This document shows, one piece after another, positions 1 to 4,804 of a DNA stretch of 5,125 nt. The notes under the pieces were generated by a model. The model saw only the letters and a program-made list of their open reading frames with translations, searched no databases and was not told the DNA's origin. Position numbers and translations under genes: made by a program. The stretch is taken from NCBI GenBank assembly GCA_025465145.1, contig JAODNS010000131.1:1-5125 (forward strand), given 5' to 3'. This DNA comes from Frankiales bacterium (lineage in GTDB: Bacteria; Actinomycetota; Actinomycetes; Mycobacteriales; SCTD01). Each line of letters opens with the position of its first letter. The stretch's first letter is position 1.

Positions 1-255
1 CGAGCCGACGCCGTGCACCGCGCTCGAGCCGGCACCAGCGACGCTGCCGGCTGCGCCGCTCACGGCGGTGCCGGCGCCACCGGCAGTGCCGAACACCTTG
101 TCCTTCACGCCGCCGACGGCCTCCTTCACGCCCTCGACCTTGCGCTCCACCACCTTGGACGGGGTGACCTTCTCGGTCAGGCGGTTCGCGTCGGTCGTGA
201 GCTCGGCGCGCGTCCGGTCGATCTCGGCCCGGATCTCTGCGGGGTCCTTGGGCAT
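1..255 (-). CDS. DUF3618-type protein, C-terminus cut off by the window edge
   Basis: The first 85 residues are visible, starting MPKDPAEIRAEIDRTRAEL. The N-terminal 30 residues match the DUF3618 pattern (EIxxxIxxTRxEL, then a polar helix ending near 'LTEKVTP'). A Lys/Glu/Val amphipathic stretch follows (about 31-55), then a very Gly/Ala/Ser-rich low-complexity tail (about 56-85) that continues past the edge. No membrane segment is seen in the visible part. Its ATG overlaps the stop of the upstream holin-family gene (TGATG), and AAGGAG lies 8 nt upstream (264-269), so the start is well supported and translation is probably coupled. DUF3618 proteins are commonly found beside DUF1469 holin-like proteins in actinomycetes and rhizobia. 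Their biochemical role is not established; an envelope or stress role is inference. The total length cannot be judged here. Confidence 0.85.
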   Translation of the reverse strand, partial: MPKDPAEIRAEIDRTRAELTTDANRLTEKVTPSKVVERKVEGVKEAVGGVKDKVFGTAGGAGTAVSGAAGSVAGAGSSAVHGVGS

Positions 256-650
256 CAGAAGGTCTCCTTGAGGCTGTTCACGGTCTGAGTCGGGGTCGGG
301 TTGACGGTCTTCAGCTGCGCGCGTCCCTTGGTGAAGAGCACGGCGGCGACGACGGCCCACAGGACCGTGACGAGAAGAGCGGCCACCCACAGCGGCATCG
401 CGAGGTCGAGCAGGAACACCAGCGTGAGCGACGCGAAGATGCCGAGCATCACGCCGGCGTAACCGGCGCCGCCGAGCAGGCCAGCGCCCTTGCCAGCCTT
501 GCCGACCTCGACCTTCATCTCCGCCTTGGCCAGCTCCAGCTCCTGGCGCATCAGCCGGGACAGGTCGGCGGCGACGTTGCCGATCAGCTCGCCGACCGAG
601 GTGTCGCCGACGGGAGCGCCCGCGGACGGGTACGGGTTCGGGGAGCTCAC
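255..650 (-). CDS. Phage holin family (DUF1469-type) small membrane protein
   Basis: A 131-aa protein. Residues 18-50 form a charged amphipathic helix (VGELIGNVAADLSRLMRQEL and onward) of the kind that opens this family. Two hydrophobic membrane helices follow, at about 58-81 and 86-106, then a basic turn (KGRAQLK) and a conserved-looking tail, PTPTQTVNSLKE. This layout is typical of proteins named 'phage holin family protein' in actinobacterial chromosomes. The name comes from a topology resemblance; nothing here suggests lysis or a prophage. The start is GTG at 650-648: GGAGG (657-661) lies 6 nt upstream, and GTGA overlaps the stop of the preceding gene by 4 nt. It is the middle gene of a three-gene coupled cassette and probably acts at the cytoplasmic membrane with its neighbours. 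Its function is otherwise unknown. Confidence 0.88.
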   Translation of the reverse strand: MSSPNPYPSAGAPVGDTSVGELIGNVAADLSRLMRQELELAKAEMKVEVGKAGKGAGLLGGAGYAGVMLGIFASLTLVFLLDLAMPLWVAALLVTVLWAVVAAVLFTKGRAQLKTVNPTPTQTVNSLKETF

Positions 651-1399
651 GTGGGGCCTCCAGGCTGGCTGGTGCTGTACGACGGCGCGTCGTACGGCGT
701 CGATGCCGGCAGCGGGGCCGGCGGGTAGGCGACGACGGGCTCGGGCGCGTACGTGCTCGACGGCTCCGGCGACGGAACGTAGCCGGCGTAGCTGCCCGTG
801 CCCTCCGGAGCGGTCACACCGGCGAGCGGGTTGCCGGTGGCGGTGCCGCCGATCGGCGCGCCGTAGAGCGGGGCGGCCGGCAGCTCTGGCGTCGACGACT
901 GCTGCTGCTTGTTGGCGCTGACGCCCTTGACGACGCGGCCCGCGACGAGCCCGGCCAGGGCGGCGCCGAGCAGGAACGTCCCCGGGTTCCGCTTGGCGTA
1001 CTGACGCAGCTCGGTCACCAGGCCCTGGGGCCCCGTGCGCTCGGCGTAGTCGGCGAAGGCCTGGACCCGCGTACCGGCCTCCTTGAGCACCTGGCCCACG
1101 ACACCGGACGTGTCGCCGTCGCTCAGCTGCGTGCTGAGGCCGCGGAGCGTCTCGGTGAGCCGGTCGCCCTGGCTGCTGAGCTGCTCGGCCACCTGGGCGC
1201 GGACCGTCTCCGCCAGGTCCTTGGCCTGGTCGAGGCTCTCGCCGAGGACGTTCGCGGCCTCCGCCTTCGCGGTGCCGGCGACGTCCGCTGCAGCCGTGCT
1301 GGCGGCGCCGGCCACCTGCGACGCCTGCTGTGCTGTGGTGCCGGCGACGTTCGCGGCTTCGTCCTTGGCGGTGCCCGCCACCTGCTGCGGTGCTGTCAC
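647..1399 (-). CDS. Ala-rich protein with 11-residue repeats and one hydrophobic segment, unknown function
   Basis: A 250-aa protein that I do not recognise beyond its neighbourhood. Residues 7-61 are five consecutive 11-residue units beginning V-A/L-G (V7, V18, V29, V40, V51; units such as VAGTAKDEAAN and VAGTAKAEAAN), with a decayed sixth at L62. This resembles the 11-mer helices of LEA group 3 or apolipoprotein-like proteins. An amphipathic helical region (about 62-137) leads to one hydrophobic stretch, about 139-157 (NPGTFLLGAALAGLVAGRV), and then a Pro/Tyr/Ser-rich disordered tail to residue 250. The frame stays open upstream to 1762, but GTG at 1399 is chosen because AGGAG (1410-1414) lies 10 nt before it and the translation further upstream lies antisense within the VOC gene. 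It overlaps the holin-family gene by 4 nt and is the first gene of the cassette. A role in envelope or stress protection is inference. Confidence 0.8.
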   Translation of the reverse strand: MTAPQQVAGTAKDEAANVAGTTAQQASQVAGAASTAAADVAGTAKAEAANVLGESLDQAKDLAETVRAQVAEQLSSQGDRLTETLRGLSTQLSDGDTSGVVGQVLKEAGTRVQAFADYAERTGPQGLVTELRQYAKRNPGTFLLGAALAGLVAGRVVKGVSANKQQQSSTPELPAAPLYGAPIGGTATGNPLAGVTAPEGTGSYAGYVPSPEPSSTYAPEPVVAYPPAPLPASTPYDAPSYSTSQPGGPT

Positions 1400-1409
1400 G
1401 GTCCCTCGT

Positions 1410-1414
1410 CTCCT
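1410..1414 (-). promoter_or_regulatory. Ribosome binding site that decides the start of the first cassette gene
   Basis: AGGAG on the minus strand lies 10 nt upstream of the GTG at 1399. A second purine run, GAGGG (1403-1407), is too close at 3 nt. This site argues against the longer open frame that extends to 1762. Confidence 0.6.
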
Positions 1415-1429
1415 CGATGCGGTCTGCTG

Positions 1430-1456
1430 TGACCCTCCGACTACCCGCCGGAAAAC
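1430..1456 (-). promoter_or_regulatory. Possible stress-sigma-type promoter for the three-gene cassette
   Basis: On the minus strand GTTT (1453-1456) is followed after 17 nt by GGGTCA (1430-1435). This resembles the GTTT-N15-17-GGGTAT pattern of actinobacterial SigB/SigF-type promoters, though the -10 box is imperfect. It lies in the 98-bp gap upstream of the cassette and would leave a leader of roughly 25 nt. This is motif resemblance only. Confidence 0.28.
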
Positions 1457-1497
1457 GGTCGAAGCGGACAGCCGGAACTCATGCGGCAGGCACCCGG

Positions 1498-1886
1498 CTA
1501 GACCCCGGCGCGCTCGGCATCGCTGCGCAGGATGCAGAACTCGTTGCCCTCCGGGTCGGCGAGGACCACCCACCCGGTCCCGTCCTGTCGGCGCAGGTCC
1601 TCGACCTGCGTCGCGCCGAGGGCGAGCAGCCGAGCGAGCTCCTCGTCGCGGGTCCCCTCGGCCGGGACGAGGTCGAGGTGCAGCCGGTTCTTCCCGCGCT
1701 TGCCCTCCGGCACCTCGATGAACAGCAGACGCTGGCTGCCGTCCGGCGCGAAGACCATGCACTCCTCGTGCCCGGGCGCGTTCGGGTCGTCCGGGTCCTC
1801 GCCGAACCCGAGCACCTCCCCCAGAACAGCGACTGCGCGTACGCGTCTCGGGCGTCGAAGGTCGTGTGCGAGATGCGGGCGGTCAT
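1498..1886 (-). pseudogene. VOC (glyoxalase/bleomycin-resistance-like) protein, broken by a one-base frameshift
   Basis: The gene starts at ATG 1886, with AGGA (1895-1898) 8 nt upstream. It reads MTARISHTTFDARDAYAQSLFWG, then shifts frame at five G on the coding strand (1818-1822). The second frame continues as VLGFGEDPDDPNAPGHEECM... with RLHLDLVP and WVVLADPEGNEFCILRSDAE, ending at TAG 1498. Joining the two by restoring one base gives about 129 aa, the usual size of single-domain VOC proteins. The GHEE, HLDL and DPEGNEF segments match glyoxalase-like VOC proteins, where the late Glu is often a metal ligand. The substrate cannot be told. Without the join, the first frame continues into Arg/Thr/Ser-rich nonsense (RCSGSARTRTTRTRPG). 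A GTG at 1815 could start a truncated 105-aa protein lacking the first strand and helix, with a purine run directly abutting it. The break may be a real mutation or a homopolymer sequencing error. Confidence 0.82.
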
Positions 1887-1993
1887 GCTCGGCATCCTGC
1901 CCGGTCGACCTTCGCCCTCAGGTGGTCGCCGTACACCCCGTCCCACGCGTGCATGTTCTGCCCGTCCCAGCGCGATGGCGCTGAAGAGGCGCC

Positions 1994-2005
1994 TACGGTG
2001 GCGCC
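1994..2005 (+). promoter_or_regulatory. Likely -10 box of a leaderless promoter, flanked by GGCGCC repeats
   Basis: TACGGT (1994-1999) fits the TAnnnT -10 pattern and ends 6 nt before the GTG at 2006, placing transcription start on the first base of the start codon. No Shine-Dalgarno sequence precedes this GTG, which is consistent with a leaderless mRNA. The box lies exactly between two GGCGCC palindromes (1988-1993 and 2000-2005). No good -35 is visible, and actinobacterial promoters often lack one. Confidence 0.45.
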
Positions 2006-2602
2006 GTGGCCGACGAGAACTACGCGCAGCAGACCGTCCGACGAGCCCGGGAGGCGGAGCAGGCGTCGCCGTCCGGGCGGCTCCCCGTGCCGTCGTACGC
2101 GTCGTGGGAGAGCTTCCCGTACGAGGGCGAGCTGCAGGTGCGTCCCGTGTCGGACGTCGTCCTGCCCGAGCCGCCGCGGCACGGCGAAGGGAGCGTCGAC
2201 TGCCATGCCTGCGCCGCGCAGGACGAGCAGTACGTATGGACCGACGAGCACTGGCGGCTGCGCAGCACCGCGGAGCCGACGGGACTGCCGGTGGTGCTGC
2301 TGCTCGAGCCACGGGAGCACGTTGATCTGCATGACCTGCCCGTGGCCCTACGGGCCGGCATGGGCGACCTGCTGTGCCGCGTCGAGGCGGCGATCACCTC
2401 GCTGGGCGGCATCGCGCGGGTGCACGTGTCGCGGATCGGTGACGGCGCGGAGCACCTGCACTGGTGGTTCATGGCCCGCCCGGAGGGGCTGGTCCAGGCG
2501 CGCGGCAGCTTCGCGGTGGAGTGGGACGACCTGCTGCCGCCCCGGCCGCGGGACCAGTGGGAAGCGGACCTGCAGCGGGTGGCCGCCGCGATGCGCGGCT
2601 GA
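2006..2602 (+). CDS. HIT-superfamily-like protein with an altered histidine triad
   Basis: A 198-aa protein. After a polar N-terminus (1-63), residues 65-160 look like a HIT domain: a DCHAC pair of cysteines (66 and 69), PREHVDLHDLP (102-112), a helix (113-133), ARVHVSRIGDG (137-147) and EHLHWWFMARP (149-159). The canonical triad is HxHxH. Here H150 and H152 are kept and the third position (154) is Trp. In HIT hydrolases and transferases the middle His is the nucleophile, so chemistry may survive, but this is inference. HIT proteins act on nucleotides (nucleoside phosphoramidates, dinucleoside polyphosphates); the substrate here is unknown. A Trp-rich C-terminal segment follows (WDDLLPPRPRDQWEADL). 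The GTG start is chosen because the -10-like TACGGT sits 6 nt upstream and no ribosome site supports another start. It stands alone, divergent from the VOC gene and convergent with the methyltransferase. Confidence 0.78.
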   Translation: MADENYAQQTVRRAREAEQASPSGRLPVPSYASWESFPYEGELQVRPVSDVVLPEPPRHGEGSVDCHACAAQDEQYVWTDEHWRLRSTAEPTGLPVVLLLEPREHVDLHDLPVALRAGMGDLLCRVEAAITSLGGIARVHVSRIGDGAEHLHWWFMARPEGLVQARGSFAVEWDDLLPPRPRDQWEADLQRVAAAMRG

Positions 2603-2607
2603 CTCCT

Positions 2608-2629
2608 CGGCGGGAGAGCTCGGCTGCCG
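2608..2629. terminator. Weak hairpin in the gap between convergent genes
   Basis: CGGCGG (2608-2613) can pair with CTGCCG (2624-2629), six pairs including one G-T wobble, around a loop of about 10 nt. It lies in the 34-bp gap between the two convergent stop codons, where a shared terminator would be expected. There is no T-run on either strand, so the evidence is mostly positional. Confidence 0.25.
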
Positions 2630-2636
2630 CAGTGGA

Positions 2637-3368
2637 CTACGTGGGCTTGCGCCAGACCGACACGTGGCTCTCGCTGTCGTTGGTGAACGGACTGCCGCGC
2701 CAGTCGGACGCGCGACTCTCCAGCTCGAGCCCGGCGAGCTGCGCCATCAGGTCGCACTCCGCCGGCCAGGCGTAGCGGAAGTTGCTCGCCCCGTAGGTCG
2801 CCGTGCCGTCGTCGCACCGGCGGTAGTGGTGCGAGGTGCCTTGCTGGGTGGCCATGTCGTACGTGTCGAAGCCGACGTGGTGCTCCCCCACGTGGAACGG
2901 CACGGCAGCCTGGCCGGGCGGGAAGCGCCGGATCCCCGGCACCCACAGCTCGACCAGGAAGCGGCCGCCCGGCGTCAGGTGCCGTGCCGCGTTGCGGAAG
3001 CAGGCGACCTGCTCGTCCTGCGTCCGCAGGTTCCCGAGGCCGTTCCACACGAGGTACACCAGCGCGAACTCCCCCGGCACCGTCGCGGACGCCATGTCGC
3101 CGACGGCGACCGGGACGTCCGGTCGCTTGCGCGCCAGCTGCTCGGCCATCCACGGCGACAGCTCCATGCCGCTCACCGCGACGCCCCGGTCGACGAGCGG
3201 GATCGCCACCCGCCCGGTACCGATCGCCAGCTCCAGCGCGCGGCCGCTGCCTGCCAGCGCGGCCAGCCGCTCCACCGCCGGGTCCAGCACCTCAGGCGCG
3301 AACATGAACGCGGAGGTCTCGTCGTACTGCTCCGCCGTCTCGGCATCCCACAGGTCGCTGCTCGTCAC
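2637..3368 (-). CDS. Class I SAM-dependent methyltransferase
   Basis: From the GTG at 3368 this is 243 aa. The Rossmann-fold motifs are clear: motif I LELAIGTGR (45-53), an acidic residue ending strand 2 (E68 in GMELS), D90 in VGDM, and the motif IV region FALVYLVWNGLGNL (100-113). HLTPGGRFLVELWVP follows, and then a substrate-side C-terminal half rich in His/Tyr/Trp (HVGEHHVGFDTYD, FRYAWPAECDLM) ending HVSVWRKPT. The opening SSDLWDAETAEQYDETSAFMFAPEV is typical of an actinobacterial family annotated only as class I methyltransferase, and that fit is why I chose GTG 3368. ATG at 3410 would add 14 residues. Neither start has a convincing ribosome site. The methyl acceptor cannot be predicted. 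The gene is divergent from the membrane protein/GntR pair, and its own promoter is not evident. Confidence 0.88.
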   Translation of the reverse strand: MTSSDLWDAETAEQYDETSAFMFAPEVLDPAVERLAALAGSGRALELAIGTGRVAIPLVDRGVAVSGMELSPWMAEQLARKRPDVPVAVGDMASATVPGEFALVYLVWNGLGNLRTQDEQVACFRNAARHLTPGGRFLVELWVPGIRRFPPGQAAVPFHVGEHHVGFDTYDMATQQGTSHHYRRCDDGTATYGASNFRYAWPAECDLMAQLAGLELESRASDWRGSPFTNDSESHVSVWRKPT

Positions 3369-3455
3369 GTCGGAACCGTCGCGGACCTCGGCCGGTGCTG
3401 GCAACTGCATTGCGTGCCGGCTGAGGACCGGGCCACGCCGGCGGTGGGGGTCGCG

Positions 3456-3484
3456 GACGGCCCTTGACGCCCAGCACGGCCGTC
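3456..3484. repeat. 7-bp inverted repeat bracketing the -35 box
   Basis: GACGGCC (3456-3462) and GGCCGTC (3478-3484) are perfect inverted copies separated by 15 bp. The TTGACG -35 element lies inside the spacer, and the right arm ends one base before the larger palindrome begins. It could be a second operator. GC-rich 7-mers pair by chance fairly often in this DNA, so the support is modest. Confidence 0.4.
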
Positions 3485-3492
3485 TGTATGCA
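3464..3492 (+). promoter_or_regulatory. Housekeeping-type promoter predicting a leaderless transcript
   Basis: TTGACG (3464-3469), a 17-bp spacer and TATGCA (3487-3492) make a near-consensus SigA/HrdB-type promoter, with a TG at 3485-3486 just before the -10 box. The expected start of transcription, 6-7 bp downstream, falls on or next to the A of the ATG at 3499. No ribosome binding site precedes that ATG, which agrees with leaderless translation. Confidence 0.65.
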
Positions 3493-3512
3493 TGTGCCAT
3501 GACATTCATACA
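3485..3512. promoter_or_regulatory. 28-bp palindromic operator over the -10 box and start codon
   Basis: Arms TGTATGcATGT (3485-3495) and ACATtCATACA (3502-3512) match at 10 of 11 positions around a 6-bp centre, GCCATG, which holds the start of the ATG. It is AT-rich compared with its surroundings. Its position on the -10 box, transcription start and initiation codon would allow complete repression. The obvious candidate to bind it is the YtrA-like GntR regulator encoded two genes into the same transcript; regulators of that subfamily usually bind long palindromes in their own promoters. Confidence 0.7.
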
Positions 3513-4344
3513 TGCAGCCGAAGTGACTGTGCACGGGACGGCGTCCGCGGTTCCGCTGCTGAGCCTGCTCCCTGTGGTCGGTGGCGGCCTGCTGCTCCTG
3601 CACGTCGTCCGCGCGACACGCGTCTCACCGGCCACCGCCGCCGCCTGGCTGCGGCAGCGGAACCTGCCCCAGGACCAGCGGACAGCGCTCGCCGTCGAGG
3701 CGTACCTGCGGCGACTCCGGTGGTCTCGCGTGTGGTCGACAGGGCTGCTCATCGCCGTCTGCGCCGTCTCCCTGTTCGCGTCTGCCGGCTGGATCTCGTT
3801 CGTCTCGCTGCCGTTCCTGCTGTCCATCCTGGCCGCCGAAGCCCTCGCCCCTGCACCGCGACGCGGGCGGGTACGGGTGGCGAGCCTGGTGCAGCGGCCA
3901 CGGTCGTTCTTCGCGCCGCGCCTCGCCCTCACGGCGTCGAGGCTCGCGATCGCCGTCGGTGCGGGGCTGTCCGCCGTCGGCGCACTCGTGCGGGAGAGCT
4001 CCGCGGCAGCCGTGCACGGGCTGGTCCTGCTGACCGGGCTCCTCGCGCTCGAGCTGAGCCTGCACAAGACGGTCAGCCGAGCCCTGCCGGACCGGCAGCC
4101 GGACCTCTCCGTCGACACCGCCATGCGGGTCGCCAGCTCGCGCGCCGCCACCGCGGCGGGGCTGCTGTTCGGGATGTTCGGTCTGGCCTTCGCCCTGGGC
4201 GCCGCGGGTGTGAGCGACCTGCTCGGCCGCAGCGGGAGCATCGTCGTCGGCCAGACGCTGACGCTGACGACCCTCGCCGCGCTCGCGGTTGCGCTGAACC
4301 TCGTGCAGCCCCTCGCGTCGTGGTCGCCGAGGGAGGGCGAGTAG
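3499..4344 (+). CDS. Polytopic membrane protein of unknown function, paired with a GntR regulator
   Basis: A 281-aa protein with about seven hydrophobic segments: roughly 16-37, 80-96, 98-118, 142-163, 170-188, 216-238 and 248-269. A cytoplasmic-looking charged loop (about 38-78: RATRVSPATAAAWLRQRNLPQDQRTALAVEAYLRRLRWSR, in part) separates the first two, and basic loops occur at 121-141 and 189-215. No signal peptide, ATP-binding motif or known catalytic motif is seen, and I do not recognise a family. ATG 3499 is chosen because a good promoter predicts transcription starting there and the palindrome is centred on it; the open frame continues upstream only through the promoter. Its TAG is followed at once by the GTG of the GntR gene, so the two form an operon. 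YtrA-type regulators usually control ABC exporters, so this may be a permease-like or stress-sensing membrane protein. That is inference. Confidence 0.82.
   Translation: MTFIHAAEVTVHGTASAVPLLSLLPVVGGGLLLLHVVRATRVSPATAAAWLRQRNLPQDQRTALAVEAYLRRLRWSRVWSTGLLIAVCAVSLFASAGWISFVSLPFLLSILAAEALAPAPRRGRVRVASLVQRPRSFFAPRLALTASRLAIAVGAGLSAVGALVRESSAAAVHGLVLLTGLLALELSLHKTVSRALPDRQPDLSVDTAMRVASSRAATAAGLLFGMFGLAFALGAAGVSDLLGRSGSIVVGQTLTLTTLAALAVALNLVQPLASWSPREGE
4331..4337 (+). promoter_or_regulatory. Ribosome binding site of the GntR gene
   Basis: GGGAGGG lies 7 nt before the GTG at 4345, inside the last codons of the membrane protein gene. It contrasts with the lack of any such site for the first gene of the operon, and it fixes the regulator's GTG start. 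Confidence 0.7.
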
Positions 4345-4725
4345 GTGCTGGTCCACGTCGACAGCGCCAGCAGCGTGCCCGTGTACGAGCAGCTTCGCGA
4401 GCAGCTGGTGCGGCTCATCACCGGCGGGCAGCTGCCGCCCGGAGCGCGACTGCCGGCGATCCGGCAGCTGGCCGCGGACCTCGGCATCGCGCCGGGCACC
4501 GTGTCCCGGGCCTACAGCGAACTCGAGCGCGAGGGGCTGCTGCGGACCCGGCGACCGCAGGGCACGTTCGTGGCCGCCGGGGCCGCGGGGCGGCGCCACG
4601 GTGCGCTGCTGCAAGGGATGGCGGACCGGTTCGTCGAGGAGGCGCGACAGCTGGGCGTCGACAGCGACGAGGCCGTGCAGGCGCTGCAGGCGTCGTACCG
4701 GCGCGCGGCGAAGGCCGGCGCCTGA
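4345..4725 (+). CDS. GntR-family transcriptional regulator, YtrA type
   Basis: A 126-aa protein. Residues 10-76 are a complete GntR winged helix: SVPVYEQLREQLVRLI, the GxLPPGARLPAIRQLAADLGI recognition region, APGTVSRAYSELEREGLL, and the wing RRPQGTFV. Only about 50 residues follow (77-126), mainly helical (ALLQGMADRFVEEARQLGVD and onward), too short for a FadR, HutC or MocR effector domain but as expected for the YtrA subfamily. GTG 4345 directly follows the stop of the membrane protein gene and has a strong ribosome site 7 nt upstream. It probably acts as a homodimeric repressor of its own operon through the palindrome at 3485-3512; the ligand or signal is unknown. YtrA-type genes usually precede ABC transporter genes, whereas here the regulator is second and no ATPase gene is adjacent. 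Confidence 0.93.
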   Translation: MLVHVDSASSVPVYEQLREQLVRLITGGQLPPGARLPAIRQLAADLGIAPGTVSRAYSELEREGLLRTRRPQGTFVAAGAAGRRHGALLQGMADRFVEEARQLGVDSDEAVQALQASYRRAAKAGA

Positions 4726-4743
4726 CGCTGCAGCCCCTTTCCT

Positions 4744-4765
4744 CATCACGACACCGCATCACGAC
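4744..4765. repeat. 9-bp direct repeat upstream of the sigma factor
   Basis: CATCACGAC occurs at 4744-4752 and again at 4757-4765, a 13-bp period. It lies in the 79-bp gap between the GntR gene and the sigma factor gene and could be a tandem binding site for a regulator of the latter. No recognised protein is assigned, and a chance duplication is possible. Confidence 0.45.
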
Positions 4766-4804
4766 CGGGCGGGAACCCGTCCCGGGGAGCGGACATGGAC
4801 AGGC

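Noticed and set aside
255..650. Holin-family gene as a sign of a prophage
   Set aside because: No capsid, tail, integrase, endolysin or attachment site is nearby, and the neighbours are typical chromosomal partners.
1400..1762. Upstream extension of the 250-aa cassette protein
   Set aside because: It lies antisense or out of frame inside the VOC gene, has Arg/Pro-rich composition and lacks a ribosome site, whereas GTG 1399 has one.
1866..3467. A 533-codon open frame on the plus strand across the HIT and methyltransferase genes
   Set aside because: Its translation is low-complexity Arg/Ser/Pro-rich and overlaps two well-supported genes in other frames.
2836..3498. Upstream extension of the membrane protein's open frame
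   Set aside because: It runs antisense through the methyltransferase and then across a good promoter. The extension has no family resemblance.
3411..3498. Possible riboswitch or structured leader for the methyltransferase
   Set aside because: I see no conserved RNA motif; the only symmetry is explained by the plus-strand promoter and operator.
2637..4499. A 620-codon open frame on the minus strand running through the methyltransferase and opposite the membrane protein and GntR genes
   Set aside because: Only its last 243-257 codons look like protein. The upstream part is Arg/Ser/Thr/Ala-rich antisense of clear genes, as expected in GC-rich DNA.
4772..4777. GGAACC as an ECF-type -35 box for autoregulation of the sigma factor
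   Set aside because: No CGTC/CGTT-like -10 box occurs at 16-17 bp downstream; the sequence there is CATGGA.
4767..4783. GC hairpin GGGCGG/CCGTCCC after the GntR gene as a terminator
   Set aside because: The stem is bulged with a tiny loop and is followed by GGGG rather than a T-run.
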